DNA from: Aculops lycopersici
Lineage: Eukaryota; Arthropoda; Arachnida; Trombidiformes; Eriophyidae
Direction: 5' to 3'
DNA length: 64,000 nucleotides
Assembly: GCA_015350385.1 (NCBI GenBank)
Contig: WNKI01000003.1
Location: 1,087,730-1,151,729 of the forward strand
Both the position numbers and the translations under genes were made by a program. Below the pieces are notes generated by a model. The model saw only the letters and a program-made list of their open reading frames with translations. It made no database searches and had not been told where the DNA came from. Shown here in pieces: positions 27,958 to 42,241 of this stretch (positions are counted from its first letter, which is position 1; every line of letters begins with the position of its first letter).

Positions 27958-30900
27958 GCTTTGTGTTTGCCTCTAATCTATCAATTTATACTTGATGATG
28001 ACCCCAATATCATAATGACACCGAGTTTTCTTCTTCTCTACTTATTAAATAGTTTCTAAACTCGAGGCCAAAGTTATTGTCGAAGCACTTTTTCAACTCA
28101 TTGGAAAACGTGGTTGGGCGCTTCGCATGCGTTTTCCCCTTTGCACCGACGGCAACGAGAAAAAGCATGCTGATTCAGGCACGCATTTGCTGCGCACCCA
28201 GTGGAATTTGAAAAATTTGGCGCCATCACGCACGCGAATAGGAAATTTTGCTTTCGTTTTGCCTCGCCCATTTATTTACAGTGCACTGCATCTCTCGCTG
28301 GTACAAACCCATTAGTTCCTGTTAGTGGAGTGTAAATTGCCACCAAATTGGATAAGTTATGTCAAAAAATCAATCCCATCCCCAAGAGTTCATTTGTAAG
28401 TTCCTTTGTTATGGAGTCTGAATAAATTGAAATTGATTTGGGCCGAGAGTTGCTTTAGTTGAATTTGCGAAACACAACCATTCTGATGGAAATTTATACC
28501 TGTGCTTTCCACTTGTAAGAACCTTTCACCCATCCACTTCCGCTCCGCTCTACCAGTGCCATCCTCGCAGTCACTTGGGACAGAAGTTGGAGTTTGAGCT
28601 TGGCAGAGAGAGAAAGAGAGAGGTGCTCTCAGGCTAATGGGCGGCACCAAGTACAAATTCAAACCGCCAACCACAACAACCTGGTCGGTGTATCTGCGCT
28701 GAAGTGGCAAAGGTAGGACAACAACTACCTCCTGTCCAATTAGGCCCCAGGGTCACCCGCGTGAGTCTTTATCTCCACCGTCTAACCCAACTGTGACATT
28801 TTCCAACTTTAGCCACTTTGATCTCCTCTCTCTCGCTCTCTCATTCGATAGTCAAGGTTGAATGCAAATGGTGCGCAATTCGGTTATGGCTAGCTCTAGC
28901 CTTTTGCGTCGAGCTAGCAACCAAATAGGTCGTCAGGTGCACCAATTGTTGGTGGTGTTTGGCTTGGAGGATAACATCAGATGTAGCTCTGATATAAATC
29001 TCTGATTTTGAATGCTACCACTTTCCAATTGCAACGACGATGCAACCACTGCTACTATTTCCAATTTGTTCCGCTGACTTCCGGTTTCCGCTTCAATTCA
29101 GCCCCGGCGGTTGGTGGTCGACCGTCGATGCTAGCTCCCTATCCGCAAGTGGTGGCCATCGTATTTGCAGTGTGATGTTGATGTTGTTGGTGTGTACGAC
29201 CTCAAATTGGTTTCATTCGAGCATTTGGAAATTGCCTATTCTCACTTCCCTCGTTTACACAACTAGCACATATCCCTTCAGTGATGGAAAGTGGTTGGTG
29301 TTAGTATTATTGTGCAGAGAAGTCGCGCAACCTGATCGACTGATTGGGCACGTAATCTCCAATCGGCTAGCCGCTCAGTTGCGATTCCATTCTTTCCCTC
29401 TGTTGGGGTTTGCTTAGCCTCAGTCACTTAGACTTCTGATGCCGCTCCCATTCCATCCAAGCGAGAAAACAAAGTTTACCTCTTTCTCTTGCTTTCTAGT
29501 TGCGATAGGTTACTGCAAATAGTTCAAACAATAGCTCGCTCGCAATACTACTGCGGCCGCTTCTGATGATGATGATGATGACAACGACAACGAGCAGGTA
29601 GACAAAATGAGTGTTCCTACACAAAATGGCCGCGACGTAACCAAGCAATGGTGCTTAGCTACGGCCAGTTTCTGTTTGTTTTAATACTCTTGGTCTTGAT
29701 GGGTGAATCTGTGCGCCTGACGCTCGCTTAAACGAGCGCCTGAGCATTGTATCAAGACGCCGACAGGTGACCGCTACAACCACCGCCACTATCACCGCTT
29801 CCAAAAATACCATCGAGCGTTGCCAGTCAAGATCTGAGAGATTAACTTGTAGCAACAACAAAGACAATCCCGACAAAATTGGCAGCACTGAGTGGCTGAC
29901 CGGTTGTCCAAATGAGATGAGTGGGTCAGGTTTTACGAGCCAAAGGTACGTGGCGAGCTAAGCCAATTTCCGTGGCTCGCACCGAGAGCCCTACTTGAAC
30001 TCACAAAAAGTTTGAGTTCAAGACGACGCGAGCACCGAACTCTAGCGCGAATCCGAAGGCGACACGGAAAAGAGATGACCAAGGGGTCTTATCGATTCTG
30101 TTTGTGTCTAGTGAGGGTGGAGACAAGGGCAAAAGCAAAAGTATAAGCACAAGATAGACATGACAAGACAATCTCGTTGCACACTTGTGCAGCTATCGTA
30201 ATCGTCGTCGACGTTGTTTATCTAACCTTGTCACTGGCGATGGCAAATGATTCCTCTCCGTCTCGCCGTTTCCATTTCCGCTTCCGCTTTCCAGCTGACA
30301 AAAGTCCGAGAAAAATTTCAGGTTCAATTCTCATTATGCCAGCTGGTGAAAGTGGCACTGGAAAAGACACCTTGACGCTTTAGTCAGTCGGCTAGACATT
30401 CAGCTAACCGGCCAGTAGATGGTTGGATAGATATGTAGACAGACGTACTGCTTCAAAGCAGCGGAATAAGCGAGGCCTCAAAATTCTGGTTTAAGTGGAA
30501 GTGTGCGCCTGCACCTGTCGTTTGCGCTTCCCAAGCTCTCAGGCTTACAACTCTCTATTTCCATCTGCTTATTTGCGTGCACTCAATTCCACCGTCTAAC
30601 CAACTAGCTCCTGGCCGGAGGACCAGATGCAACTGGCAACCGGAAATGGCGGCCAGCAGAACAAGGGAAAAGGGTGGCGCTCTGGCCTTTAATCTGATTG
30701 TTATGCTTGCTCTTTTCCGCTTCGTTCCTCTCTCCTTCTCTCCCCTTTTTGTTAGCTTGCCAATCTCGAATGCTAAATTTCTAACTAGTCTCGCGCTGAT
30801 TGAGTATCTTGTTAGTCTCTCACTCTCTATTTCTCTCACTATTTTGCTTTCGCTATTGCAGCCGCTACCCGCCACCAAAACTCTCCGCGCCCCGTAACAC

Positions 30901-31408
30901 CGACGACTAATAAGCTAGCTTTCGAGCGGCTGTAAGTTGGCCGGCCACTTGAGTTGCCGTTGGTGCGTTTCGATGTATGTAACTCGAGCCAGAGCCTTAA
31001 CTTGAAGTTGCACTATTCTAGCCACGAATAGCGTTGCTTTCTCACTTAGCCTGAGTGGAGGGCGATACAATTTGCCTAATTCACGCCCAAATCCCACACT
31101 CTGCCAATTGAAGTTGTGAGATCTAACACCAAGCAAAAGTTTGCACGGCTCTCACTTTCTCTACCCGTTGGTTATGTTTACCTAACTAGCTAATTCCTTC
31201 TGTTTTCCGCGAGATAACCGTCAAGTTGGCTACAGCAGCTCACCAGTGTAGTTCATAGAGGGAAAAGCTCCCGCACCACGCCCCTGATCTTGATCTTATG
31301 CATCGACCACGCCCCACTTCCGATTAGCCGAAGAAAACCTTTGTCTCCATCGGCGCGGAGATGGACGCTTGCTCGTGCCGACAACAACCGGAAGCTGGCG
31401 CTGTGTGC

Positions 31409-31472
31409 GAAACAGAACAGAACTAAATGGAACGAAACGAAACGAGACGGAACGCAACAGAACGCAGCAGAG
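31409..31472. repeat. Degenerate AACRR pentanucleotide repeat
   Basis: Repeating AACAG, AACGA and AACGC units with interruptions. Confidence 0.6.
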
Positions 31473-31804
31473 GGGAACAAAGCAAAATAAAATAAAAGAG
31501 AGAGAGAAAGAGAGAGAGGGCCGAAGGAAACTGAATTGAATAGAACGAGATGAAACAAAGTGGATAAGAAGGCGACCGCCCAGTTGATATTCAAGGTTGT
31601 TTTCCTATTCGAAAATCGAAGTCAATTCCCTTCTCGCTGTTTATAGACACGAATACTAAGCTCTCGGCTCCAGCTATCACATTGAACTTGGCCACAATCT
31701 CTATCCATCCGAAAGCCAACAGCATGGCCAAAGTCGCCGTGCCAAAAGTAACGCCCCGTTAGGGTGATATGGTGTTTCGCTTTGAGGGCATCTAGTTATC
31801 CCTT

Positions 31805-31858
31805 CTCTCTCTCTCTCTCTCTCNNNNNNNNNNNNNNNNNNNNTCTCTCTCTCTCTCT
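31805..31858. repeat. (CT)n microsatellite with assembly gap
   Basis: CT run on both sides of 20 N (31824-31843). The true length is unknown because the assembly broke in the repeat. Confidence 0.95.
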
Positions 31859-34800
31859 ATGTGTCGCTCTCTTTCATTGTACCATGGTAGACACACGACA
31901 AACCATTGCGACACGATAACTTGTTTGCCGCCAAATTCCGCGTGCATTTTTGCGCTGCCGACGAGCAGTGACTTGTCTCATTGTAGTTGTAGTGGTATTT
32001 GTCTCTCTCGGTAGTCGTGGCGCCACCATCACCACGAGTCGCAACGAAAAAGAAACAATCGATCACTAAACAGGCAACAACAGGAAAAGCGATAGCGACA
32101 CCCGAAAATCGTTTAGCATTCTCATGTTTCGCTGGTCGATTCGCCAGCGAGAATGGGTTACATACAAAGCACAAGCTAACTGGCTAGTCGACTGACTAGC
32201 TAGCTAACCAAAATGAGCTTGCCAACCAGTCAGTCTGCTCGCTTGGCTGCCAAGTTGAGCGACTATTTGGTTTGCCGGACTACTTGGCTCGGCTTGTTAG
32301 CATCATCATCGGCAGCATCATGGTCGCACTGAGATAGTCATAGTTTTGGTGGCCGGAACTGCGGTAAAGTCCGCAATCGCCAAACGTGCGCTCCAAGATT
32401 CAACTCGACTTTGACCAGCAACACAGCAAGCCCTTTGCCGAGATTATGTTTGCCAAACGATTACTAAAGTCGCAACATACAAAGTCGACGCTAGCCACAA
32501 CAATCAGCTCGCGTCTGAAGCTGTCCGATTCGGTTCACTTGCTTCCAACCGCTTCTACCACCACCACCGCCGCCGCCGCCACCACCACCATCGCCATAAT
32601 GTTGTGACTTTCGCTATGCAGATTAAAATTTAGCCAGAATCTCTAGCCAACCAGAGAATCAACGAGAGATTCCTGTCCGTTTTGCCGAGGCTCGTTTATA
32701 TGCCGACGACGATGTCGACGCGAAGTAGTTCAATACCAGCCAACGCTCATATCTACGAACCCAACTGCAGTAAACTGACCGTCTTACTGAAACTTGCTCG
32801 CATAAATTTCAGCCGCAGAGACCGCTCCAGAGGCGAGGCCAGAATCGGCTGACCGGAAGCCACTGTGTCCAAGTCGATGGCCGCGGTAGCTAGTCGAAAA
32901 AACCTGCTAAACTTGACGGAAAATGAATGGAGGGAGAAGAAGGGAACTCGGAGAAAATTTGGCGATAAATTCATCTCTTGTCTTCGCTTGTCGAAATTAG
33001 CGAGGAAAATTTTGGACACGTTGCATTGCTGAAGTTTGCCTTGGCCCACTCCCGGTTCCTCGCACCGTGTGCCGCATCGATTGACTGGCCAAGGCATCGG
33101 GAAGCTCCACTGTAATGCTACGGTGAGGGAAAAAATAGCTAAGAGTTGAAGCAGAACACTTTGTCTTGGTTTCCGTTGAGATTTGCCCATTGGTACCGCA
33201 AGTTGCAGGGACGCGGCTCGTCTCCGCGTGTTTTGCGAATGCGGGATTAGTGGTAGTGATGGCTGTCGTTGTTGTTATTGTTGTGGTTACAAAAACCACA
33301 AGCCAACAGAGCGGCAGAGGCAATCATTCGGCCGCACGCGAATATGTGGCTGTGTGTTTTTTCTGAGCGTCAGCCAAGGCTTTTTCTGTGGGACCTAGGG
33401 GCGCACCTAGCGCCCCTCAAGTTTCCGCTCGCTCATTGCTGCCTGTGCAAACTAGCTGCACAACTTCACTCACTAGTAATAGTAGAGTTGATGCTATTTC
33501 TGCCCTATTCTCAGTTCATTACTTCCCCTTTCTTGCCAACTTTATCACATAACCAACTTCCCGTACCTCAATTGGCTCACTTAGTTGATCGAGATGGCCG
33601 ATCGTTTGGATGGCTAAGCCGTGGAAGTAATAATAATAGGTATTATTTAGTTTCGAGTCTGTGGAGAAAATAATAAACTCACGCCCAGAGGCCCAGCGGG
33701 GCAATGGGATAAAATTTGGATCTTAATGTTATTGTCTCTAGTGTATGTGTTTGAGTTAGCGCATGCAGCCGGTTAGTTTACCTCTCGTCTGGAGCTAAAC
33801 TTGGACGAAACTTGGCGCCTGTTTCCGTTTCTTAGTTTAGAAAAGTTTACCAAAGTCCGCCTCGAAAGCCCACTTCGACCGCCACCACCGTTGACCAGCA
33901 AACCGCTTGTTTTCCCATGAACCTTTGGCTCTGCCATCCAACTCGTCCCTTGGTCTCGGTGGATGGCGTTAAACCTGCTGCTGCGGCGGCTGAATGTCAT
34001 CCATTATGTTGCCCCTGAAGCGACAAACACGCAAACGAAGCTTCGGTTGCAAACACGTTAGCAGCAAGGGCGGCATAAGACCACCAACATAACACACACT
34101 CGGCTCCAAGTCTCGATGCAATTGATCAATGTCATTGGCCAGCCTGACGGGTGTGCGCTTTGTCCGCGACAGCAGTCGCAGGGCGGAAGTGGCGTAGTAA
34201 AGTGGGTGCTGCCATTGGTATTGTCGTCGTTACCGTCGTCACCATCGTCGCTAGAGCAGTTGCGTCTGTCGTTGAGTTAAGAGGAGAGGCAGCACCAGCA
34301 AGTGGCCGCCTTGAGGAGTTCACACGAGCGACTTATTCCGAGTTATATTCTCGCCTCGAAGACCATCTGCTGCCCGAGATTGCGACACTTCCCCTTTGCG
34401 ACCAAAAGTGAGTGACTGGGTGACGAAGACCATGACCGAGAAAATCGTCGCGAGCGAGAAAAGTCTAGCAACATAAACGCCCGTTTCAAATGGGACAATG
34501 GGGCCAGCAAATGGCGAGCAACGCTTTAGACTTTTCCGCACTAAACTCGGCAACTTCAACTTGAACCCAGGGGCACCAAGCGTCTAACCAACAGCACCAC
34601 CAAGTGGGCCAATTTATTTGATGGCCAGCGCGGGGCGCGAGAGGAAAGCAATCAATTCTTGGTGACTGGCTGGCTGGCTGACTGACAAACTCAATGACTC
34701 AATGGTTTGCGCTCTAAACTGCATCAAACTGGTGGACATCTTGATGCTCGCAGTCAGCGGCTAACGTGGCTGCGGTTGAGGTGGCTTTTCAGCTACTCAG

Positions 34801-36766
34801 GTGCGGGTTACCACATGAGAGATGCGTCGTCTGAGAGAGAAATTGATGGCCAACTTTTTCGCCTCCGTCTCTCACCTGAACCTTCACCCATTTTGAGCTC
34901 AAGTTTTAACCAAGCTCAACGTTCAATTGCGCTACTAATATTGAATCACCCTCCGGGTAGTCAAGTGGCTCGTTACCGACCGCTTCACTGAGGAGCTCTC
35001 ACGGAACAACATCATCAAGACGCCGTGTCATTTTGCTTCGTTCCGACAACGACCACGACCATGACTCACCGGCGTCGACTTCGACGGGTCGACAAGGTAG
35101 ATGGATTCTGGTAATAAGCGCCAAGCAAACGAGAGGCACGAGACACGATGACTTGAGCGGCGAGTCATCTTCATCTTCATCGTCGTCGTCGCCTTCACCG
35201 CTCAACCAAATTGCAGGTGGTTGCCACTAAAGGCGAGCACCGAAAATTGCAAGAAACTTTAGCTACTAAGGTGGTCACCAACTTCCAGGTAGGACTCTCC
35301 GCGTAAGTCGATTGTCGGCTGGAGTTATTCATAAACTAAGCCAACTGCTGCTCAATATTCTGGCTGTAGCTTGGTCTTGGAGCTCCGTTCAGTTCAATTG
35401 AGTTCAAGTTTATGAGGCATGGGGCTCAAGATGAATGAATTCATGGATGATAAAATGAATAGAGGGAGCTAGAAGCGACGAAGACCAACACAAGTGGCCA
35501 AAAATGACCGCGAGACCTGAGAGCCTCGAGGGATTTGCTCGCTTGAGACGCTAGTCATTTGGGGCGGCAGATAAAATGACTATGTAGCTAGAAAGGAAAC
35601 TCTGGTTTAGTTTGGTAGTTTCAATTTGGAGGCGGAAGTGGAGGCGAACTGGGACTCGAGAGGAGGTGGAGGAGGAAAAACTTGACGAAAAATTCGGTAG
35701 AGGCAAAATTTTCATCCCGAGATAAAGAGCTCACGAGCGTTCGTCTCCATCTCTAGACCTCTTGCTCGACTTCCGGCGCTGAGGCTTCGGAAATCGAAGT
35801 AAACACAAAACTCTCTCACCTGTTTGCGTGTCTACTGCGTGCATTTAGTATGGCAACTTTTTTGTATTCGCCAGACCGAGAACCAGATTTAAAATATGCA
35901 CTCTCTTCCACAAACGTCATTCGGTCGCGCGGATGTCCGCTTCGGTTTTGTGCGTTCGCTAACCGGAAGCACGCTATTGAGTGGCACAATTGATGTTACT
36001 TTCGATGTGGCCTACAAATTGTAACCAAACTAAGGAGAGCAACGAGGAGGATGACGACGACGACGACAACCAAATCGATGATCAAAAGCTACGGCGCAAA
36101 AGTCACCCCTTCAACTTTGAAAGGGGAAAGTCGGCACCCACAAATGATCGTCTCTTTTCATCTTATTGTCGTGGTCGTCGTTGTTTTTGTTGTTGCCAGC
36201 AGCGAAACTCTAGTTTCCGCTTGGCTCCAGGTTCGAGGTCAGCAACAGACAAGAGTAACCTTGAGTTTGTTGGTTAAAGTTTAGCAAGCAGCCAAACAAG
36301 TCAGCCAGCCGGCCGACGGGCGCAACGAAGCGTTCACTTGAAATGGCTGCCGCGTTGCTCATTTGCTGATGATGGCGGTGGCTCTGCTCGTCTCGGTGTT
36401 TCCTGGTTCCTCTTCTTCCCCCACTCAAAGTTGCGATCCCCTTTATCTCTAGCTCCCGTACTAAACATAAATCGAAACCAAACCAAGAGAGAAAGAGAGA
36501 AAAAATGGGTAACGCGCCAGAGTTGCCACCCGAAGCACCGCAAAATCCGTCACCGTGACTCATGCGTCTCCGTTTACCCTCTCTCTTGGCACTTGGTAAA
36601 GTTGCCTGGTTTGCGTGGCCAACGAGTTTAGTTAAGTTTAGTTTGGTTCAGTCGAGTTGAGTCGAGTCTCTGCAAAGTCACCCGGTCCACGCGTCGTATT
36701 GTCACTTGATACAATTGTGAGTTCCGCTTCCAAACTGAGCGAGTGGGTAAGCCGCGCCACAGACAC

Positions 36767-36800
36767 CAACAACTTGGCAAGCTAGCTCGCCAAGTTGTTG
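36767..36800. repeat. 34-bp near-perfect palindrome
   Basis: The arms CAACAACTTGGC and GCCAAGTTGTTG flank a centre AAGCTAGCTC. The centre is itself palindromic apart from one A/C mismatch. Confidence 0.9.
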
Positions 36801-37111
36801 CCGCCCATCGAGAGAGAGAGGAGAGGAAAACAGAGACAAAGCAACCAGAGAGTGAGAGGAAAAGAGGGACAGTCGGCGAGTTCGCCACACTAGCGCCAAC
36901 TTTCACTTGCTCGCTTCCTCCTGTTGGCGAGCTAGCTTGATAATAAATCAACTCCACTCTCCTCTCAATGGGAGGATACAACAACACTATTGCAAGCCAC
37001 AAATCCTATTTCTTTTGGCCCACTCCCATTCGCCTCCTTAGTGTCGGCTTCCTTTGGCAGTGAACAAGTGGCGCTTTTGCAACGAAAGCGAGAACGACGA
37101 CGAGAACTAGA

Positions 37112-37155
37112 GACAGAAACAGAAACAGAATCAGAATCCGAAACAGAAACAGAGA
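37112..37155. repeat. (CAGAAA)n-like hexanucleotide repeat
   Basis: Tandem CAGAAA/CAGAAT units with small changes. Confidence 0.7.
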
Positions 37156-38150
37156 GTCAGACGCGTAGCTAGCCGAGAAAGTGGAGGCAAAACAACCACG
37201 TTGACCAACTGGCTAGCGTGTCCTTCGCTCTCTGGCAACTGAAGCTGCGCTTCTCGTTGTGGTCCCTCTTGTGCTACGAGCCCATTGTCGACGTGCTACT
37301 TCCTGTTTGGTTCTCAATGTCGCCACTGTCGCCGACGCCTATTCAGGCTGTGGAAGTAGCGGCAATGGTCGGCCAGCTAAAAGCGTTACATTTTCAATGT
37401 TGTCTCATCCTACAATTCGCTCGCTTCCTCTCCTTTTGAATCGCCGATCGGACGCGCCACCAATTCAATAATAAACCGGAAGCATCTGCACGCCATATGC
37501 GCGCCCAGCAACAACGAGCGAGTCGCCAACAGTGGTTGCTGCTAAGGCGGCAACCAAAGCATTGAGTTTCAGTCTAACGAAAGGTCGATACAACAAACTC
37601 AGAGCGCTTGAAACTCATGCCCTCAACAAGCGGCCACCCCGACTTCCGGTGGCCAGCGGCAAGCGTGCGTTTAGGTCTTGGGTCTCGAGTTTGGAGTCGA
37701 GCCAAGATGGTGGACAACAATTGGCCACAGTTTGGTTATGATTTGGGTTTCATAAGCGCCAGCGATCAAATGGATGGCCGCTGCGATACAAACCTCCCAT
37801 TCGTCGGAAGGAAATAAGCGCCTAAACTAAACTAAACCAGACCCCAGGGTCAGCTAACATTTAAATTAGACTCCCGTTGCTGTTACTACTCCTGCTTAAA
37901 ATCACTCGGCCAACGAGTTGGATGAACTTTGCAAGCTCCACTGGATATCCGGTTGCTTGCTGGCTGGTTGACTGGCCAAATGGAGGCAAGGAAACTAAAC
38001 ATTGGGCTCTACTTCCTCGTCAAATACTACGACGTCAAGGGACAAATTGTGTACATAGCAACGACGACGACGACAACGAAAGACTACGATGTCGACAGCG
38101 ACATTGACGACGAAGACCAAGGGCGCCACATCTACTTGAGCAAAGACAAT

Positions 38151-38202
38151 CGACTAGCTGGCCAACCATTTTGGTCCAGCCAACCAGCCAGCTAGCTAGT
38201 CG
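38151..38202. repeat. Inverted repeat with GCTAGCTAG arm
   Basis: The left arm CGACTAGCTGGC pairs with GCCAGCTAG(CTAG)TCG on the right, leaving a loop of about 24 bases. Confidence 0.75.
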
Positions 38203-38572
38203 ATATTTCGCCTCAGTGCACTTAATTGGCCGGCTGGCCAAGATGTCTGTTGTGTCAATTGCGAGAGCGGCGACTGGTTGCTGGCCATTTAGCTGCTCAT
38301 CATCGAGGCTCAAAGAGGGTCAAATTATCCATCTCTGCTGCTGCTGCTGCTTTACACTCTTTGAGGGGAGGTTCAGCTCGACCACGCCTACTATTCATGT
38401 CCGTGGGTCCGGTTGGCCGAGGGCTCTCTTTCTCTCTACACTAACATAAATCTCGGTGTATGTGAATGAGAGGACTACAAAGTCATCGAGTGCTCGTAGC
38501 TCTCGTAGTCGTCGCGAGGAGAACAATTGAGGCGCCGAGCGCAAGGGTTTTGCAGCGGTGCAAAGATCCGAT

Positions 38573-38594
38573 AGAGAGAGAGAGAGAGAGAGAG
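38573..38594. repeat. (GA)n microsatellite
   Basis: GA run of about 22 bases. Confidence 0.9.
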
Positions 38595-38994
38595 TTTAGA
38601 GCAAGCGCTAGTTTAACGGGCTGCCAGTGCTTACGATACTTTGGGTCTTACCATTTTGCAGCCAACGAAACCGGCGAAGCCAAAAAGGACGATGATCATC
38701 TGTCTTGAGCCTCCAACTTCCGGCGCGAGAATAACTCGGTGGCGTTATTCTTGGTCTAGTTGCTTTTGACGGCCGCGAGCATTCATTTCGACTTTAGTCG
38801 TCTAGCGACCACTACGCTGGCGGAGAGAGAAATCCCAAGACTAGACTAGACTCTTACTTAGCTTGCTAAATTAAACTAAACTAAACGCTCAAAGCTCGTC
38901 GGCAACTGGAAGGAGTGCGCAACATACACATCATTAAGCAGAGCCGCCGTGGCCGGTGGCATTGTCGGCTCGATTCTAGTTGTTGATGTTGTTG

Positions 38995-39027
38995 TATTGT
39001 GTTGTGTTGTGTTGTGCTGTGTTGTTG
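38995..39027. repeat. (TGTTG)n repeat
   Basis: Tandem TGTGT/TGTTG units. Confidence 0.8.
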
Positions 39028-42000
39028 TAGTTGTGGCTAAAATCAACTGCGCGAAACTGGAGTATAAAGCTAGCTTGCCAATTGCTCGGCTCCTCTTCTG
39101 CTTCTCCTATGCTCGTCGTTTCTCGACGACAGCAAAGACTTGTTTTCAATAAAGGAGAAAAATGGCGCGAGGGTTCTCGAGGAATCATGAAACCAAATGA
39201 GCTGCAAGAGCAAGTACACACAACTACACCTCGCAGCAACGACCTCGCAAACGACCGCTCCAGTCAAAGGCGCACCTAGAGAGATTGAATGGACTCTTAT
39301 TTTAGAGCGCTGGCGCAGTTTTTGTTGCTTGTTGGTTTAAGGTCTACTGGTTGGCTGTCTGCCATCAGGAGCCATTGGGTTTGGGGAGTTCGAAGCCAAC
39401 TATCGGCCGCTTTAATGAATTAATAAGCCAAAAGCGCAAGTTGACTTTGAGGTAGAGGCGGCGCGACCAGTAGTTGGCACCCAAACTTTGGTGGGCTTGA
39501 GATTCAACTTGAACCTCTCAGGGCAGGCTACTAACGCTGGTGTTCGGTTAGACTCTCGCCTCTATCTTCTGAATGCATAGAGAATTGGATGGAAATTGTC
39601 GTTTTCCCTTTTCTCGGGAGGAGCCTTCAATCATTGGAGGCGGGAGAAAATACACAGGCCTTTGGCCCTCAACAACTTGAAGTGAGACTGCCGTTTGAAG
39701 TTAGACTAACCCAACTTCTAGGCGGATCGACGACCTCATCTATCTCAGCGAAACGCTCATTGTGTGAGAGTCTGTGTAACGGCTCATCCGCTTGGCAATA
39801 CCAATCTCTTCAATGTGACTCTTTGCCGCCAGTCAATAGAACCCTTCACCTAAACACTTTTTGTTACGCAACAACCACTAGGCGCTCGTCTCAAAGTCTC
39901 GCTGCGCCTTTCTCGACTGTTCTCGTTCCAAGAATTCAACGAGCGTATCCGAGGGTCACGAGAACGACGACGGAAACGGCGACTAGAAGCAGCGGTAGTT
40001 GGCACCAGGGCCGAGAGGAACCGAGATGCGATTCAAGGGGCCAAAATTTACTGGCTGCGGCGGCGGCGGCGGACAGTCATATTGTACAATAGCAAGGGCG
40101 GCGGCAACTACAACGACAACAATAACGCGCAGAGCGACACGTTTCACATTCTTGCGCCCATTGTTGCCCACCTCGCGCAGCTGAGTTTATTTAGCTAGTT
40201 GAGTTCACTCACTCAACTGGCTGGTTGTTGCAACGGCGGCCCTCACTGACCCCGAGGCTAGTTAAAAGGAAATCCATCGACACACATGAGTGAGTTAGTC
40301 GGCGGGAGAAAAATTGATTTGCTCCCCTTTCTTGTCTCGCAAACTTAACGCAGTGAGTTGTGTTCAGTTCGAACTCGAGGCGAACTAAAAAGGAACTGAG
40401 CAACGAGCGCCAAGTTCACTGTTCACCTGCGGCGAGGCCAAATTAACTTTTTCGGCCAACAACTACTTCTTTTATTTCTTTTTTCCTTCTCCACTGCAAA
40501 CCAACCAAAAGGTAAGTCGATTGCTTGCGCCTCTCTAAACCCACGACGGCTCCGAGTTCCAATTCCTGTGTTTCAATCCGAGAAACAGGAATTGTGTGCA
40601 GCGCAGCCGGAAGCGGAAGTGAGTGCGTCGCCTAATTGCAAGTCTGGTGTTTGCTCCTCCGACGATCTTTGTGCCCGATTCTTGAGAAATCGCAAGTTAC
40701 AATGCGGATTAGTGGTCTCGAGCTGGGAGACGAGTTGGCAAATGAGCGAGACACACAAGACGCTAGCGTGCACCTGAAACCGGCGCCCGAACACGGCCGC
40801 TCGCTGATTGAACCGGGAAGCGGCGGCTCGGCAAATAATCGCAAATGCCGCAAATAGTAGCGGAGCCTCTGGAATCAGATCAGATAAGTAACTTCGCTCG
40901 TTGGCAAGCAAGCGAAGTGGTTGCTTGCTGACCAATGCGAATTGGCCATGCGAATTGACAAGGCGGCGGCGGCGTGGCGCAGTGCGCTTGTTCCAAAACT
41001 AGTGACACGCGATAGCAACAAGAACAACGAAAGAGGCACCGGACTATACGGAATTTGCGAGCATGTAATTATATATTTATGCATGTGCTTGTGGGTAGCC
41101 GCAGTTTGGTTTGCAAAAGTGGAGCAGACTTTACTGGTCGACGATCTCTCGTCGGGCCGCTGGGCTCACTTGTCGTCGCTGCCGGCGGAGGTTCGGTTTT
41201 AACTTGTGTGGTGGTCCCATTGTTGGCAGCAACAGCAGTAGCGGTTGCGACGGCAAACGACCGGCTGACGGGCGATAAGCTCGCTAGGTCTCTCTCTTAT
41301 GGCTCAAGCTAATACCAGTGAAGTAGAAGAAATAATGCCGCCCGCTAGGAGATTGGCGAGCTAGCTAGCCGACTGGTCGACTGGCTTGCTAGCTAACCAG
41401 AGGCGCCTGGCGATGATGCGGCGGAAGCGAACGCCAGTGCGGCCGCGGGGACAGCAAGCGAGGCGCTCCTCTCAAGGTCGCACATGTAGTTGGCCGTCGT
41501 CGTTAGATAGTCGTGGTGGTGGCCGGTGGTGGTGATGGTGGTTGCGACGAGCTCGGCAGAGGCGGCGCTAAGCTGGCTGACTGGTGGTCGAGGTCGCGCC
41601 CATCGTCTTCGCACGGCCAGTCAGCAAGCCAACGAGGGAGCCGAAAGTTTCCCCAGTGGCCAGCCACTTGTTATTCAAAACGGCAACTCTCATCCCCTCG
41701 AGCTTCCCGTTGAATTTGCTGCCACCACAACAACGACCAACACCACCGCCGGCTACTGCTTACTGGCCGCCGCCGCCTTTTGGCTTGCAATCAAACGAAC
41801 TGCAACTCGGGATTTGATGGCAACGGCCACGACGAGCTGCAGTGGATTACAATTTGGCTTTTAGTGAGCCCACTATTTAGACTCTGGCGCGAAATTACCA
41901 ATCGACGTCGAGCCAAAATTGATCCAGATTCCTCGCGAGCAGGCAAACCGACTTACCGGCTGACTGGACAGCAAAAAGTCGCGCTCATTTGAGTTTCATG

Positions 42001-42219
42001 GGTCCAAATTCAGCTTTTGAGTATGTGAGTTCTTTGCGCGTTACTAAGCGCCGCGGCCGTCGACAACCATGATGACGATGACGACCATGTCGACAGCGAC
42101 GGCAACGGAAGCTGCGCTCAATCATCACTGTCGCTAGCTAACTCGCTCGCTCTAGTGTCACTTGCTTTAACTTCCGCTGCTGTGTTTATTTCGAGAAGCA
42201 CCGCTAGTTTCACTAGATT

Positions 42220-42241
42220 GTCTCTCTCTCTCTCTCTCTCT
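42220..42241. repeat. (TC)n microsatellite
   Basis: TC run of about 22 bases. Confidence 0.9.

Noticed and set aside
39589..40092. 167-codon plus-strand frame in the gene-free block
   Set aside because: Simple composition, no domain, equally long frames nearby on both strands; no splice or start support.
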